Source: Pontibacter ummariensis
GTDB taxonomy: Bacteria > Bacteroidota > Bacteroidia > Cytophagales > Hymenobacteraceae
Length of the DNA: 64,000 bases
Direction: 5' to 3'
Assembly (NCBI RefSeq): GCF_900188175.1
Contig: NZ_FZOQ01000005.1
Span: 124,001-188,000, forward strand
In this document: positions 31,722 to 40,400 of the stretch, piece after piece
How the letters are laid out: each line of letters opens with the position of its first letter
Position numbering within the stretch: the first letter of the stretch is position 1
Program-made: the position numbers and the translations under genes
The notes under the pieces: model-generated
What the model was told of the DNA's origin: nothing
Seen by the model: the letters and a program-made list of their open reading frames with translations, nothing else
The model's database searches: none

Positions 31722-32993
31722 TCAACTGCGGACCCTTATGATGTCCTCCAGTCGGGTAGTGAAGCAGGGGGATACATTCTCCTGCTTCAGCGCCCACTCT
31801 TCTTTTATGCCCTGCACACCGTAGCGCACGCTCTTATGGCCGAACCTGTCCCTCAGGCTGTCGAGCGCCCTCATCAGCTTCATGTCCCGGTCAATGTTGG
31901 GGCTGCACAATAGATTAAGCTGCACCTGGTTATCAGGAACGATATCCTGCAGGATGATGCCCGCCTTCTTATAGCGGTAGCCTTCCCGGTAGATGCTTTG
32001 CAAGGCTCCTGTAGCGTAGCGTAGCAGCTCCAGTTCGCTGGAAGTGGGGCAGTCGAGCTTTATAGTTCTGCTGTTGAAGTAGCACTGGCCAGGATCATTA
32101 AAACGGCTCGTCTGCAGGAACACCGTCAGCACACCGGCACAGCTCTTCTGTGACCGGAGCTTTGAGGCACAGCGGACGGTGTGGGTGGCCAGTGCGCCTC
32201 TTATGTCTCCCAGCTCAGTGAGCGTCTTGCCGAAGCTACGGGAGGTGCAGATGTTCTGCTTGGCAGCAGGGACCATCTCCAGGTCTATGCAGGACATGCC
32301 CCTCAGTTCGCGCACTGTCCGCAGCCCTACTACCGTAAGATGCTTTCTGGCGAAGGCATCCGTCACGTTTCGCAGGTGCCATGCCGTGGTGATCCCGAAC
32401 GCTGCCAGTTTGCGGGTGTACCTCGGCCCTATGCCCCACACGTCGGCTACTTCTGTGCGCTTGAGTGCCTCTTCTATGTGCCGCTCGTCCGTGAGCACCA
32501 GAACTCCGTTCGCCTTCGCAGACTTTTTGGAGATCCTGTTCGCAACTTTGGCCAGCGTTTTAGACGGTGCCACGCCAACAGCTACCGGAATACCCGTCCA
32601 CCGCTTGACAGTTTCTTTGATGGTTCTGGCGTACTCGTTTAGATCCACATTGTAGAAGTCGCCCAGGTCAAGGAAGCTTTCATCGATAGAGTATATTTCG
32701 AGGTTAGGGGTGAAGCGAGAGAGCGTTTCGACCACGCGCCGGGACATGTCCCCATACAACTCATAGTTGCTGCTCAGCACCTTTATATCGTGCCTCCTGA
32801 CGAGGTCTTTTATTTCGAAGGCAGGAACGCCCATCTTTATACCCAATGCCTTTGCTTCGTTACTTCGGGCAATCACAGCCCCGTCGTTGTTGGAGAGCAC
32901 AACAACCGGCCTTCCCTCCAGCTCAGGGTTGAAGACGCGCTCACAGGAGGCGTAGAAGTTGTTGCCGTCTACTATAGCGAAGAGTGAAGTCAT
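31722..32993 (-). CDS. umuC: Y-family DNA polymerase, UmuC subunit
   Basis: 423 residues from ATG 32993, which gives the standard beginning MTSLFAIVDGNNFYASCERV. Palm motifs are clear: FAIVDGNNFYASCE (first catalytic Asp), YSIDESFLDLGD (SIDE), VGVAPSKTLAKVANRISKK. The finger/thumb and little-finger regions follow, and the HhH motif lies in VWGIGPRYTRKLAAFGI. UmuC performs error-prone synthesis past DNA lesions. No umuD was found next to it, so it may rely on a chromosomal partner or act alone, as other element-borne UmuC genes do. Confidence 0.93.
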   Translation of the reverse strand: MTSLFAIVDGNNFYASCERVFNPELEGRPVVVLSNNDGAVIARSNEAKALGIKMGVPAFEIKDLVRRHDIKVLSSNYELYGDMSRRVVETLSRFTPNLEIYSIDESFLDLGDFYNVDLNEYARTIKETVKRWTGIPVAVGVAPSKTLAKVANRISKKSAKANGVLVLTDERHIEEALKRTEVADVWGIGPRYTRKLAAFGITTAWHLRNVTDAFARKHLTVVGLRTVRELRGMSCIDLEMVPAAKQNICTSRSFGKTLTELGDIRGALATHTVRCASKLRSQKSCAGVLTVFLQTSRFNDPGQCYFNSRTIKLDCPTSSELELLRYATGALQSIYREGYRYKKAGIILQDIVPDNQVQLNLLCSPNIDRDMKLMRALDSLRDRFGHKSVRYGVQGIKEEWALKQENVSPCFTTRLEDIIRVRS

Positions 32994-33092
32994 ATAGCCT
33001 GCTTTTACGAGCAATATTAGCAAATCTATATCTAAAACTAATATAGTTAGCAACACAAGCTGTAACAAGGTGAAACAGAGGCTATTTATTTA

Positions 33093-33124
33093 GTTGACAT
33101 TTTGTCAACCACCATGTATCTTTG
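33093..33124 (+). promoter_or_regulatory. Bacteroidetes-type promoter with overlapping operator for higBA
   Basis: TTG at 33094 and TATCTTTG at 33117 are separated by 20 bases, matching the -33/-7 promoter form of Bacteroidota (TTG and TANNTTTG). A perfect palindrome GTTGACA-TTT-TGTCAAC (33093-33109) covers the -33 box, a natural site for repression by the HigA antitoxin. Confidence 0.75.
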
Positions 33125-33150
33125 CCGTATACATCAACACACACCGCGAG

Positions 33151-33444
33151 ATGAATGTAATGAGCCTGAAAAAGCTTCGGGAGTTTTATGAAGCACACGC
33201 AGACTCGGAAGCAGCTCTTACTACCTGGTACAAAGTAGCCGTAAGGGCAGAATGGAAAGACCTGAACGCCCTGAAAAAGGATTTCCCTAGCGCTGACTTG
33301 ATAGCCGACAGCAAAGTAGTCTTCAACATCAAGGGCAACCATTACAGAATAGTGGCGCGGGTGTCCTTCCAGTACAAGAGCATGATGATCAAGTTCGTCG
33401 GCACCCATGCGGAGTATGACAAGTGGACGAAAGAAAACCGCTAA
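33151..33444 (+). CDS. higB: HigB-family toxin (mRNA interferase)
   Basis: 97 residues from ATG 33151 (or 94 from 33160). The sequence matches the HigB_toxin family: MSLKKLREFYEAHADSEAAL, TWYKVAVRAEWKDLNALKKD, and the conserved KVVFNIKGNHYRIVARVSF and IKFVGTHAEYDKW. HigB cuts ribosome-bound mRNA. It comes before its antitoxin, as usual for this family, and the two are 39 bases apart. Confidence 0.9.
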   Translation: MNVMSLKKLREFYEAHADSEAALTTWYKVAVRAEWKDLNALKKDFPSADLIADSKVVFNIKGNHYRIVARVSFQYKSMMIKFVGTHAEYDKWTKENR

Positions 33445-33483
33445 GGAAGACAGTAGTTTTAAGCCTTATGAATAGCTAAAGCA

Positions 33484-33957
33484 ATGGAGATAAGAATTAT
33501 AGAGAATGAGGAGCAGTACGAAGTTTACCTTGCCCGCGTGGAGGATTTGTTTGATGCACCGGAGGGCAGTGCAGAAGCAGAGGAGCTAAAACTGCTAACC
33601 TTGCTCATCAATAAGTATGAGCAGGAGAACTACCCTATCAGCTCTCCTGACCCGATAGAATTCATAAAACTCAGAATGGAGGACCTGGGGCTGATGGATA
33701 AGGACCTTGTCCCTTACATCGGCGATAAGGCGATTGTGTCAAAGGTGCTGAACCGTAAGCGCAAGCTCTCCATTGACATGATCAGAAACCTCCACAAGGC
33801 CTTCGGTTTCCCCCTGGAAGTCTTAGTGCAGGACTATGAAGTAACCAGTGAAAGAAAGGGATCGCCTAATAGTACTCGGGCACATACAAAGCGCAGGGTC
33901 GACAGAGGAAGCAAATCCTATCGTGGTGCACAGAGGCTCTCTGATCTCACCAGGTAA
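33484..33957 (+). CDS. higA: HigA-type antitoxin with XRE domain
   Basis: 157 residues. Helical N-terminal part, PIEFIKLRMEDLGLMDKDLV leading into a HigA-type HTH (VPYIGDKAIVSKVLNRKRKL), and a basic tail that seems to be extended (TRAHTKRRVDRGSKSYRG). The protein would bind HigB and repress the promoter through the palindrome upstream. The basic C-terminal tail of about 25 residues is longer than usual. Confidence 0.88.
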   Translation: MEIRIIENEEQYEVYLARVEDLFDAPEGSAEAEELKLLTLLINKYEQENYPISSPDPIEFIKLRMEDLGLMDKDLVPYIGDKAIVSKVLNRKRKLSIDMIRNLHKAFGFPLEVLVQDYEVTSERKGSPNSTRAHTKRRVDRGSKSYRGAQRLSDLTR

Positions 33958-33970
33958 ATGAAGTATGCCC

Positions 33971-34029
33971 AGTAATAATAGTAAACACGATAAACACGAT
34001 AAACATAGTAAACCCAATAAGCAGTAACC
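33971..34029. repeat. 9-bp-phased array after higBA
   Basis: AGTAATA, AGTAAACA, GATAAACA, GATAAACA, AGTAAACC and AATAAGCA begin at 33971, 33980, 33989, 33998, 34007 and 34016, an exact 9-bp register with six units in the same direction. It is the cleanest single-direction example in the window. Confidence 0.8.
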
Positions 34030-34034
34030 ATCAG

Positions 34035-34062
34035 AACCACTCCTTACAGGGTGGTTTATTTT
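34035..34062 (+). terminator. Terminator after higBA
   Basis: Arms AACCAC (34035-34040) and GTGGTT (34051-34056) with a 10-base loop, followed by TATTTTTT. It would end the rightward higBA transcript. Confidence 0.6.
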
Positions 34063-34157
34063 TTAGCTATACTTGTGTATGACAACCCTAACATAAGGCT
34101 ACTTATAGTGCTAAGCGACTTATTTGGGATTAACCTGCCCAGCGGCCTGAAGACTGC

Positions 34158-34439
34158 ATGAAGCCTTTTGATGAGCTAACACACCGGCAGCAGCTTATCC
34201 GGAAGAACCTTGCCCGCTTTTTTATTCATGGATGTTTTGCCCTCGTCCTGGTCTGGAGCGTGTTTCGGATGGTGGAGAAGCAGGAGCAGGCGAACGCCTC
34301 ACATCAACGTGTTGAAGACACGATGATGGACTTCTACTTGAAGACGAGGGACCAGACAGACACTTTAGGCATGGCCGCATATATGAAACAACACCTCTAC
34401 ACTGCGGAATACCAGCTATGGCTGCGAATGGGTGAATAA
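34158..34439 (+). CDS. Small single-pass membrane protein
   Basis: 93 residues: a basic start (LTHRQQLIRKNLARFF), one membrane segment (IHGCFALVLVWSVF), then a polar helical tail containing EQANASHQRVEDTMMDFYLK. No family recognised. It sits between the toxin-antitoxin pair and a gene-poor stretch. Confidence 0.55.
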   Translation: MKPFDELTHRQQLIRKNLARFFIHGCFALVLVWSVFRMVEKQEQANASHQRVEDTMMDFYLKTRDQTDTLGMAAYMKQHLYTAEYQLWLRMGE

Positions 34440-34548
34440 AGCCACAAGGCGGGAGGAACATATGCGTGTCCTGGTTCCTGGTGGGGGAGGAGTACCAGGA
34501 GTATTTAAGACATTAACTTTCTTTCCTTTCCCTTTTGTAGTAAATGTA

Positions 34549-34646
34549 GATTACTCGTTAATACAGTATTACTACGTTTACTAAGTATCCATGGTAATAT
34601 CATGTTAACCAGTAACACCAGGTTAATTAGTAATACAATGTTCACC
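34549..34646. repeat. Eleven-unit 9-bp-phased array
   Basis: Unit starts at 34549, 34558, 34567, 34576, 34585, 34594, 34603, 34612, 34621, 34630 and 34639 keep an exact 9-bp register. Units include GATTACT, TATTACT, GTTTACT, GTAATAT, TGTTAAC, GTAACAC and GTAATAC, with direct and inverted forms alternating in the second half. It is the longest such array in the window. Confidence 0.8.
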
Positions 34647-34731
34647 TTTACTTTTCCTTAAGCTGTGCTCCATACACGCTTTGCCGTGGAGAAGAAAGAT
34701 GAAGCTGGAAGAAGAAAACAAAGTAGCCCAG

Positions 34732-34770
34732 TATTATTGTGTTTACTGTGCTTACTATGTTTATTCAATA
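34732..34770. repeat. 9-bp-phased array
   Basis: TATTATT at 34732, GTTTACT at 34741, GCTTACT at 34750 and GTTTATT at 34759, all nine bases apart. Confidence 0.65.
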
Positions 34771-35258
34771 ATGTACGGGTGGCGCCTGGTTTTCACGGGG
34801 TGGGGAAGCCACTTTTCCGGCAGCGGAAGAACGGAGAGCAACGCAGAGAGGAGGCTGGCGGAAGGGTGGCCAGCGTACGAAAAGTTCTCTGACAGATTAG
34901 CGTAGTCTGGCGGAGTACTGGACGGTGGGGCAAATCTTGCCGGGGAGGATTGAGTCATACTTATTTCGACTCGGTCAAGAGGACAGTGGAGGGGAGATCA
35001 CCCGTATCTTCAGTATCGGCCGAGGCGCCTGCTACCGTTACCTCAGCCAGGCAGAAGGGCCTGTATTCTCTACACTGCCCTGCCGCCTCTGAAAAAGTGT
35101 AGATAAGGTATAACGCTATAATGGTGTAGAATCGGGCATAACAGTGCTGAAACTGGCCACTCTACTGCTTTTTCATCTTATTCTTCCGCATGTTTTCAGA
35201 CTTGGTGAACTCCTGTATCTGTTAGATACAGTACAAAGCTGCTCCTAAACTCGCTTTC

Positions 35259-35310
35259 CTTTCTAAATGCTATAAAAATATTTTCTGAAGCTACCTAAGC
35301 ATTTAGAAAG
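35259..35310. repeat. 13-bp perfect inverted repeat with 26-base spacer
   Basis: CTTTCTAAATGCT at 35259-35271 and its complement AGCATTTAGAAAG at 35298-35310. It lies about 340 bases before gajA. The widely spaced arms are compatible with a recombinase site or a transcribed hairpin. There is no long T-tract after it. Confidence 0.6.
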
Positions 35311-35645
35311 ACGAGCTGGAGAGGTTACCTGCACTACCTCCTTCTCTCCATTATAACTAATCAGCTCATAAAAAAGGCAATAATCAGTGCCATCAAGATT
35401 ACTGTATTGAAAAAATAATATATAATTATAAAAGATTTAAGGTCATTCTCAATATCTTTAATACAGCATGTCTAAGAGCATAAACAACTTCCGCACATAG
35501 TGTAGATAGAAGGAGTAGACATCATGTTAACAGTAGCTAAAAAACAATACAAATTCGAGCACATTGTTTTTGTATGAAGCAGTGTTAGGAGGGTCAAAAA
35601 AAATTATTTCAAAATAAACTTACAACTAAGGGACATCGGGCTTGT

Positions 35646-37751
35646 ATGAAAATATTTAAAATTGAAATAGATAATTACCGATTATTAAAATGCTTTTCCA
35701 TGGACTTGGAAAAGCATCTTTCCCTAGTTATTGGCAAAAACAACACTGGAAAGACTTCTATTCTTTCTGTTCTTGATAAGTTCTTGTGTCAACCCGATAA
35801 AAATAGATTCACTGTTGACGACTTTAACATTGATTTCAAGAATGAGCTCAGAACTGTAGTTTATGTAGAAGAAGCGTTAACTGAAGAAGGTTATATACGG
35901 TTAGGAATAAGGCTCAAGCTTTTTATAGAATACACAGAGGAAGACAGCTTAGCCAATATCAGTCGGTTAATGATGGATTTAGATCCAAACAATAATGTTA
36001 TCGTTCTGGGTTTTGAATATACAATGGACTTTGCTGGATATTCTCAATTGAGAAAAGAGTACCGCGAGTTTGAAGCTAAAGAATACAAAAAGAAGGAGGA
36101 AAAGCAGCAACAAAACCAAGACTATAAAATCAGGACTTTACTAGACTTCTTAAAAATAAATCACACAGATTATTTTAAAATGAGCAAGTACTCTTTGGGG
36201 TATGATTCGGCTACAAAAAAAGCAAATGAGAATATATACATTGATTTGAATTTAGAAAAAATAAGTATCACTGACATAATTAACTTCAAATACATCAGTG
36301 CCAAGAGAGATGTTACTAATAAAGAAATTGATAAGACACTTTCAGGTCAAACATCACGAATATACAAGCGTACCGAGGCTAGTGATGAGCAGAACAAAGC
36401 CGTTGAAGATTTTAAAGACAAACTAAGTGAAACGGACACCCACCTGAGTGGGATTTACAAGTCTCTTTTTGATAATATAGTAAAGAAGGTTAGGGATTTT
36501 GGTGGGGTAAAAATCAATGAATCGGAGATTGAAATTATCTCTACACTTCAACATCGGGAATTACTTGAAGGGAACACTACTGTAGTTTATAAACATGATG
36601 CGGACAATCATCTACCTGAACACTACAATGGTTTAGGCTACATGAACCTTATCAGTATGATCTTTGAAATAGAGATTCTTGTACATGAGTTTGAACGGGA
36701 AAAAGAGAAAAGGCCTGCAGATATAAACTTGTTATTTATAGAAGAACCGGAGGCACATACCCATCCGCAGATGCAATATGTTTTTATTAAGAACATAAAG
36801 CGACTATTAGGTGAAGGCATCAAACGGAAAGATGGAGAGCACAGGGACTTGCAATATATCATAAGCACTCATTCAGCTTGTATTGTTGCTGATAGTGATT
36901 TTGACGATATTAAGTACTTGAAGAAGGAGAATGAATGTGGAGTGATTGCTAAGAATTTAAAGGATTTGGAGCAGGATTACGATGCTACAACAACCCAATA
37001 CCAATTTCTGAAACAGTACCTGACCATTAGCCGGGCTGAAATATTCTTTGCTGACAAGGCAGTATTAATTGAAGGTGATACAGAACGCATACTTGTTCCA
37101 ACCCTTATGCGGAAGGTGGATATTGAAGAATATAAAAAGCATGCAGCATCAGTCGCCCCTGATGGATACCTGCCATTGCTTTCTCAAAACATTTCTATCA
37201 TTGAAGTTGGAGCATATTCTCAAATATTTGAAAAATTTATTGATTTTTTAGGTATAAAAGCATTGATCATTACAGATCTTGACGCCGTTGATGATGAAGG
37301 GAAAAAGTGCAAAGTAGCTTTAGGCGTTAATTACTCTAATGAGGCAATCAAGTCTTTTTTCAGTGATCCTTCTTTTAATAGTCTTACAGGCTTCCGTCTT
37401 ACAGACAAAATTTTCAGTAAAGTTAAAGGCTCTTGGGTGAATCAGGTAGATGGAAGGCTCTGTGTTGTGTATCAAACCAAAGAGAACGGGTACAATGCTA
37501 GGAGCTTTGAGGATGCATTCATTAACATTAACAAAGACTATATAAAGAATAACAAGAACAGTTTTAGAGGACTTAAAAATAAATCACATTTTGATAATGG
37601 CCTCGGACCTTATGAGCTGGCTGAAAAGTGTATAAAGAAGAAAACACACTTTGCCTTGGACATCCTCTTCAATAGTAATGCAGATTTCAGTAACTGGGAA
37701 ATTCCCTCCTACATTAAAGAAGGTTTATTATGGTTAAAGAAGGATTATTAG
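35646..37751 (+). CDS. gajA: Gabija defense protein GajA (OLD-family ATPase-nuclease)
   Basis: 701 residues. An ABC-type ATPase part carries Walker A VIGKNNTGKTS (about 29-38) and Walker B LLFIEEPEAHTHPQ (about 363). A TOPRIM nuclease part has AVLIEGDTER near 471 and ALIITDLDAVDD near 541. This is the arrangement of overcoming-lysogenization-defect nucleases. With an overlapping UvrD-like gene immediately after it, it forms a Gabija system, which nicks DNA when nucleotide levels fall during phage infection. It is longer than the roughly 580 residues of the well-studied GajA. The gene is visibly richer in A and T than its neighbours, a sign of separate origin. Confidence 0.88.
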   Translation: MKIFKIEIDNYRLLKCFSMDLEKHLSLVIGKNNTGKTSILSVLDKFLCQPDKNRFTVDDFNIDFKNELRTVVYVEEALTEEGYIRLGIRLKLFIEYTEEDSLANISRLMMDLDPNNNVIVLGFEYTMDFAGYSQLRKEYREFEAKEYKKKEEKQQQNQDYKIRTLLDFLKINHTDYFKMSKYSLGYDSATKKANENIYIDLNLEKISITDIINFKYISAKRDVTNKEIDKTLSGQTSRIYKRTEASDEQNKAVEDFKDKLSETDTHLSGIYKSLFDNIVKKVRDFGGVKINESEIEIISTLQHRELLEGNTTVVYKHDADNHLPEHYNGLGYMNLISMIFEIEILVHEFEREKEKRPADINLLFIEEPEAHTHPQMQYVFIKNIKRLLGEGIKRKDGEHRDLQYIISTHSACIVADSDFDDIKYLKKENECGVIAKNLKDLEQDYDATTTQYQFLKQYLTISRAEIFFADKAVLIEGDTERILVPTLMRKVDIEEYKKHAASVAPDGYLPLLSQNISIIEVGAYSQIFEKFIDFLGIKALIITDLDAVDDEGKKCKVALGVNYSNEAIKSFFSDPSFNSLTGFRLTDKIFSKVKGSWVNQVDGRLCVVYQTKENGYNARSFEDAFININKDYIKNNKNSFRGLKNKSHFDNGLGPYELAEKCIKKKTHFALDILFNSNADFSNWEIPSYIKEGLLWLKKDY

Positions 37752-39658
37752 CATTAGAGCCAGAGGTTCAGGAAATTTTCCAGTGCATTGATAACAATCG
37801 CAACTTTTTATTAAGCGGAGGTGCAGGAAGCGGAAAAACTTTCTCTTTGGTTCATGTTATCCGTCAGGTAATTATCGAACATCCAACGGCCAAAGTAGCT
37901 TGCATGACATATACTAATGCAGCAGTTAAAGAAATTGAAGAGCGGGTAAACCATCAGAATCTGAGTGTGTCTACTATTCACGACTTCTTATGGGATAATA
38001 TTAAACATTTCCAGAAGGAGTTAAAGTCTGCCATTATTACTTTAGCGAATGATGTAGAAGCTAAAATTTCTATTGATGAAGAAAGAGCCATCCCGACCGA
38101 TTATTTTGATAATCTTGAAAAGGGAATCCAGTATAAAGAGTATTTGAAACTCAAAGAAGGAATTATTTCTCATGACGAGTTATTAATTATATCGCATTTC
38201 CTTTTCGAAAATCACCCAAAGCTTAGCTCTATTGTTAAAGATAAATTTCAATTTATTTTCATTGACGAGTACCAAGACACGAGCAAGCTAGTCGTTGCTA
38301 TTTTCTTAGATCACTTCAAAAAAAGTCAGAAGATAAACCTTATCGGGTTTTTTGGAGATGCCATGCAATCAATTTATGATGATGGTATTGGGAACTTGGA
38401 TGAATATAAGGGAAATACAGCAGGTATGGTCTGTGAGATTAAGAAAACACAGAATAGAAGAAGCCCCCTAAAAATAATTGAGTTGGCTAACCGACTAAGA
38501 ACAGATGGAATAGTACAGGAGCCTTCAACTGATGAGGGTGCCCCAAACATGTTAGCTGGACAGGTAAAAGAAGGCAATATTCTGTTTATTCATTCCAGGA
38601 ATGGTGATGTTGCAGCAGCGAAGCAGTACTTGACCCTAAACCACAATTGGATTTTTAGTAATGCTAAAGAAACTAAAGAGTTAAATCTTACCCATAACTT
38701 AATTGCTGATAAAGTTGGCTTCCGGACGTTGATGGATATCTATGATGGTGATCCTGTTGTTGGGTTGAAGAACGATATCTTAAATAAAATCAAGAACAGC
38801 AATAAGAAGAGTTTACCTAAAATTGTGATAAACGAAAATGATAGTTTTGATACTATTGTAGATGAATTTCAATTAAGGAATAGGCAAAGGCAACTCAAGA
38901 AGGAGGTACTGCTTCAAGATGACAAAAATGCGAAGCTTTACAATCAACTAAAAAATAAGCCCTTCTCAGAAGTTAGGAAGATCTATCTGTCTAAAGACGC
39001 CTTAGTTGACGACAAAAAGCAAAATGAAGAAGGGGATAGCAAAAAAGGGTCAAAACGTGACAGTTTAATAAAACACCTCTTTAAGATCCAAAATAATATC
39101 GTGTTATACAAAACAGGGCGATACAATGAGTTTCTTAGAGTTACTGATTATAGATACAAAATTAACCAAGTTGCAGATAAGCGAACTTTAAAAAATAATA
39201 TTGAAAGTTTAGTTAATGTAGGTAATAAAACAATTGAGGAGGTAATCAATAATGCTCATGAAAAAGGAATCTGCCTAATAGATGATAAGTTAGAGAGGTT
39301 TATAGTAAAAAATGAGTACTTATATAATAGGGTAAAAGAAGTTCAGTTTGACGAATTCCAAAAATTGTATGACTACTTGGAAGGTAAAACTCCTTTCTCT
39401 ACACAGCACAAAACTAAAGGAACAGAATTTAATAATGTACTTGTCGTGTTAGACAACGGGGGTTGGAATAACTACAACTTTGAAAACCTATTTTTAAACA
39501 AAGGTACAGAAAGCGTTCTCAAAAGAACACAAAAAATATTTTATGTGTGCTGTACCCGGGCAAAAGAAAATTTAGCAGTTTTCTATCATAACCCTAGTAA
39601 GCAAGTGATAGCTTCTGCAACTGAGTGGTTTGGTGCTAAAAATGTTGTAACAATTTAA
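37730..39658 (+). CDS. gajB: Gabija defense protein GajB (UvrD-like helicase)
   Basis: 642 residues, overlapping gajA by 22 bases. Walker A SGGAGSGKTFS lies near 29-39, motif II FIFIDEYQDTSKL near 177, motif V/VI regions THQHKTKGTEFNNVLV-like (text TQHKTKGTEFNNVLV) and FYVCCTRAKENLAVFYHNP near the C terminus. These are superfamily 1 UvrD/PcrA motifs. GajB senses DNA ends from phage replication and activates GajA. The overlap supports coupled translation, and the pair is complete. Confidence 0.88.
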   Translation: MVKEGLLALEPEVQEIFQCIDNNRNFLLSGGAGSGKTFSLVHVIRQVIIEHPTAKVACMTYTNAAVKEIEERVNHQNLSVSTIHDFLWDNIKHFQKELKSAIITLANDVEAKISIDEERAIPTDYFDNLEKGIQYKEYLKLKEGIISHDELLIISHFLFENHPKLSSIVKDKFQFIFIDEYQDTSKLVVAIFLDHFKKSQKINLIGFFGDAMQSIYDDGIGNLDEYKGNTAGMVCEIKKTQNRRSPLKIIELANRLRTDGIVQEPSTDEGAPNMLAGQVKEGNILFIHSRNGDVAAAKQYLTLNHNWIFSNAKETKELNLTHNLIADKVGFRTLMDIYDGDPVVGLKNDILNKIKNSNKKSLPKIVINENDSFDTIVDEFQLRNRQRQLKKEVLLQDDKNAKLYNQLKNKPFSEVRKIYLSKDALVDDKKQNEEGDSKKGSKRDSLIKHLFKIQNNIVLYKTGRYNEFLRVTDYRYKINQVADKRTLKNNIESLVNVGNKTIEEVINNAHEKGICLIDDKLERFIVKNEYLYNRVKEVQFDEFQKLYDYLEGKTPFSTQHKTKGTEFNNVLVVLDNGGWNNYNFENLFLNKGTESVLKRTQKIFYVCCTRAKENLAVFYHNPSKQVIASATEWFGAKNVVTI

Positions 39659-39766
39659 AGGCATGTTTATCACTTGATTAGCACAAGTACCGATTTCTGC
39701 TTGTAACATCGGTGCCATTCTCCCTCCTGTTGTCGAAATTTATCATCTTTGTATAAAGGCCTTACA

Positions 39767-40262
39767 ATGGGAGAACATACAACTGCAGCAGATGATGATT
39801 TATTGGGCATAGGCGATAATGCACACCTCAACGAACTGGAGGCGAAAGGAGTGTTGAGAGCAGAAGAGTATATGATAGACTTGGACTTCCCTGTTGAGAT
39901 CACCACCAGCTTAATCTTGGACATTCATAGAACCGCTTTCGGAGGGGCCTACGAATGGGCTGGGAAATGGAGAAATAAGGACCTGCAGGTAGGAGCTTAT
40001 ATACCCCTAAGCTTCTTTGATGTTCCTCGTCTGATGTCAGAGATCGTTTATCACCTTAACTACCGACTACGAGACTTGAGTAGTACGGATGCATTGGTGA
40101 GGGAGCTGGTGCTTGGGCACACCACCGGATGAGCGCTCAGCACGCCTGATTACAGACCCGCTGGCTTACATGCACAAGAGGGCAGAGAGTTCTGTAGAGC
40201 CAAGAGAGCACCCTCTTGCCAGTGCAATAAGAGCTCTATTCAACGGACATATACAACTGTAG
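39767..40262 (+). pseudogene. Broken fic gene lacking the HPFxxGNGR active site
   Basis: An N-terminal part matches Fic-type proteins (VEITTSLILDIHRTAFGG, AYEWAGKWRNKDLQ, then RELVLGH) and stops with TGA at about 40130. A second part, in a different frame after a 19-23-base foreign patch, reads ARLITDPLAYMHKR and ends at 40262, matching the region that follows the active site in Fic proteins. The catalytic HPF-GNGR segment between them is missing. The missing bases are replaced by a copy of the end of the neighbouring recombinase gene. The gene should not make an active AMP-transferase. Confidence 0.7.
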
Positions 40263-40400
40263 TATATGTGCTAGCTCTTGAGCTTTAAAATAGCACCTTG
40301 TCTTGTGCAGATGAAGTACTCATATTTACATAACGGTACACATCAGCTATGAAAAGGGCTTCTCCATAGGAAAATCCTGCTGAGCGCTCATCCGGTGGTG
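40120..40400. repeat. 23-bp perfect inverted repeat joining broken fic and recombinase ends
   Basis: CACCACCGGATGAGCGCTCA with three more bases occurs at 40120-40142, and its exact complement at 40378-40400, separated by 235 bases. The right copy is inside the 3' end of the serine recombinase coding sequence (residues around IHHRMSAQQ), and the left copy sits in the gap of the fic gene. Confidence 0.85.

Larger units (their letters stand above)
34440..35645. other. Gene-poor stretch before the Gabija genes
   Basis: About 1.2 kb. It holds two 9-bp-phased arrays (34549-34646 and 34732-34770), an in-frame but startless protein-like piece at about 34903-35092 that ends in TGA (its text reads LAEYWTVGQILPGRIESYLF), and an inverted repeat at 35259-35310. 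The short frame at 34681-34905 overlaps a repeat array and looks spurious. The startless piece may be the tail of a lost gene. Confidence 0.55.

Noticed and set aside
34681-34905. 74-codon rightward gene
   Set aside because: Its middle is made from a phased repeat array and it resembles no known protein.
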